A program made the position numbers and the translations under genes. Positions 49,321 through 50,779 of a DNA stretch of 50,779 nt are shown here, one piece after another. The first letter of the stretch is position 1. Each line of letters starts with the position of its first letter. The notes under the pieces were generated by a model, which saw only the letters and a program-made list of their open reading frames with translations, searched no databases and had not been told where the DNA came from. The stretch is from Bacteroidaceae bacterium (lineage in GTDB: Bacteria; Bacteroidota; Bacteroidia; Bacteroidales; Bacteroidaceae): NCBI GenBank assembly GCA_016291905.1, contig JAEEZS010000038.1:1-50779 (forward strand). Reading direction: 5' to 3'.

Positions 49321-50779
<1,459 letters not shown>

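Overview
The window comes from a member of the Bacteroidetes, most likely order Bacteroidales. Three signs agree. It has two SusC/SusD pairs and many secreted or lipoprotein glycosidases. It has repeated matches to the Bacteroidetes promoter (TTTG, 19-21 bases, TAnnTTTG). It ends in a partial 16S rRNA gene. I did not try to place it below order level. The 16S gene runs off the right edge and a fasciclin-type gene runs off the left edge.

Left part (1-10.8 kb, minus strand): one operon reading leftward encodes a large fasciclin-repeat lipoprotein, a SusC-type TonB-dependent transporter, a SusD-type lipoprotein, and two fasciclin lipoproteins in tandem. The tandem pair looks like a duplication. 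No degradative enzyme is visible. Next (11.0-14.5 kb) is a two-gene operon: a membrane protein resembling DUF6057 and a beta-propeller lipoprotein carrying a CxxCH haem-type motif.

Middle (14.6-35.5 kb): secreted carbohydrate-active proteins, none with its own SusC/SusD pair. They are a GH5 endoglucanase-like lipoprotein, a GH78 rhamnosidase-like lipoprotein translationally coupled to a Tat-exported Gfo/Idh/MocA oxidoreductase, a 1208-residue modular binding protein, a GH128-like hydrolase, a GH2 beta-galactosidase-like enzyme, and a GH97-GH127 operon. Together they suggest attack on plant cell-wall side chains (galactose, rhamnose, arabinose, beta-glucan). An HU-family DNA-binding protein with an added winged-helix-like tail sits among them, behind a 22-bp tandem array.

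Right part (36.2-48.8 kb, plus strand): a second SusC/SusD locus with an unusual cargo. Two lipoproteins with repeats resembling DUF4859 alternate with three related HExxH zinc-metallopeptidase-like proteins (DUF6055-like). There are no glycosidases. A strong terminator and a shrunken tRNA-like sequence separate susC-susD-DUF4859 from the peptidase genes. This is the best candidate for a little-described system, perhaps surface proteolysis coupled to SusCD import.

The intergenic regions are unusually structured. Three contain helically phased 21-22 bp arrays (before HU, before the second susC, and before the rRNA promoter). One holds a 171-bp element with perfect 28-bp inverted ends. The two divergent promoters around that element share a 29-bp identical block. 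A 104-bp palindromic element lies in frame inside the GH97 gene. No HTCS, ECF sigma/anti-sigma or SusR-type regulator is visible in the window.
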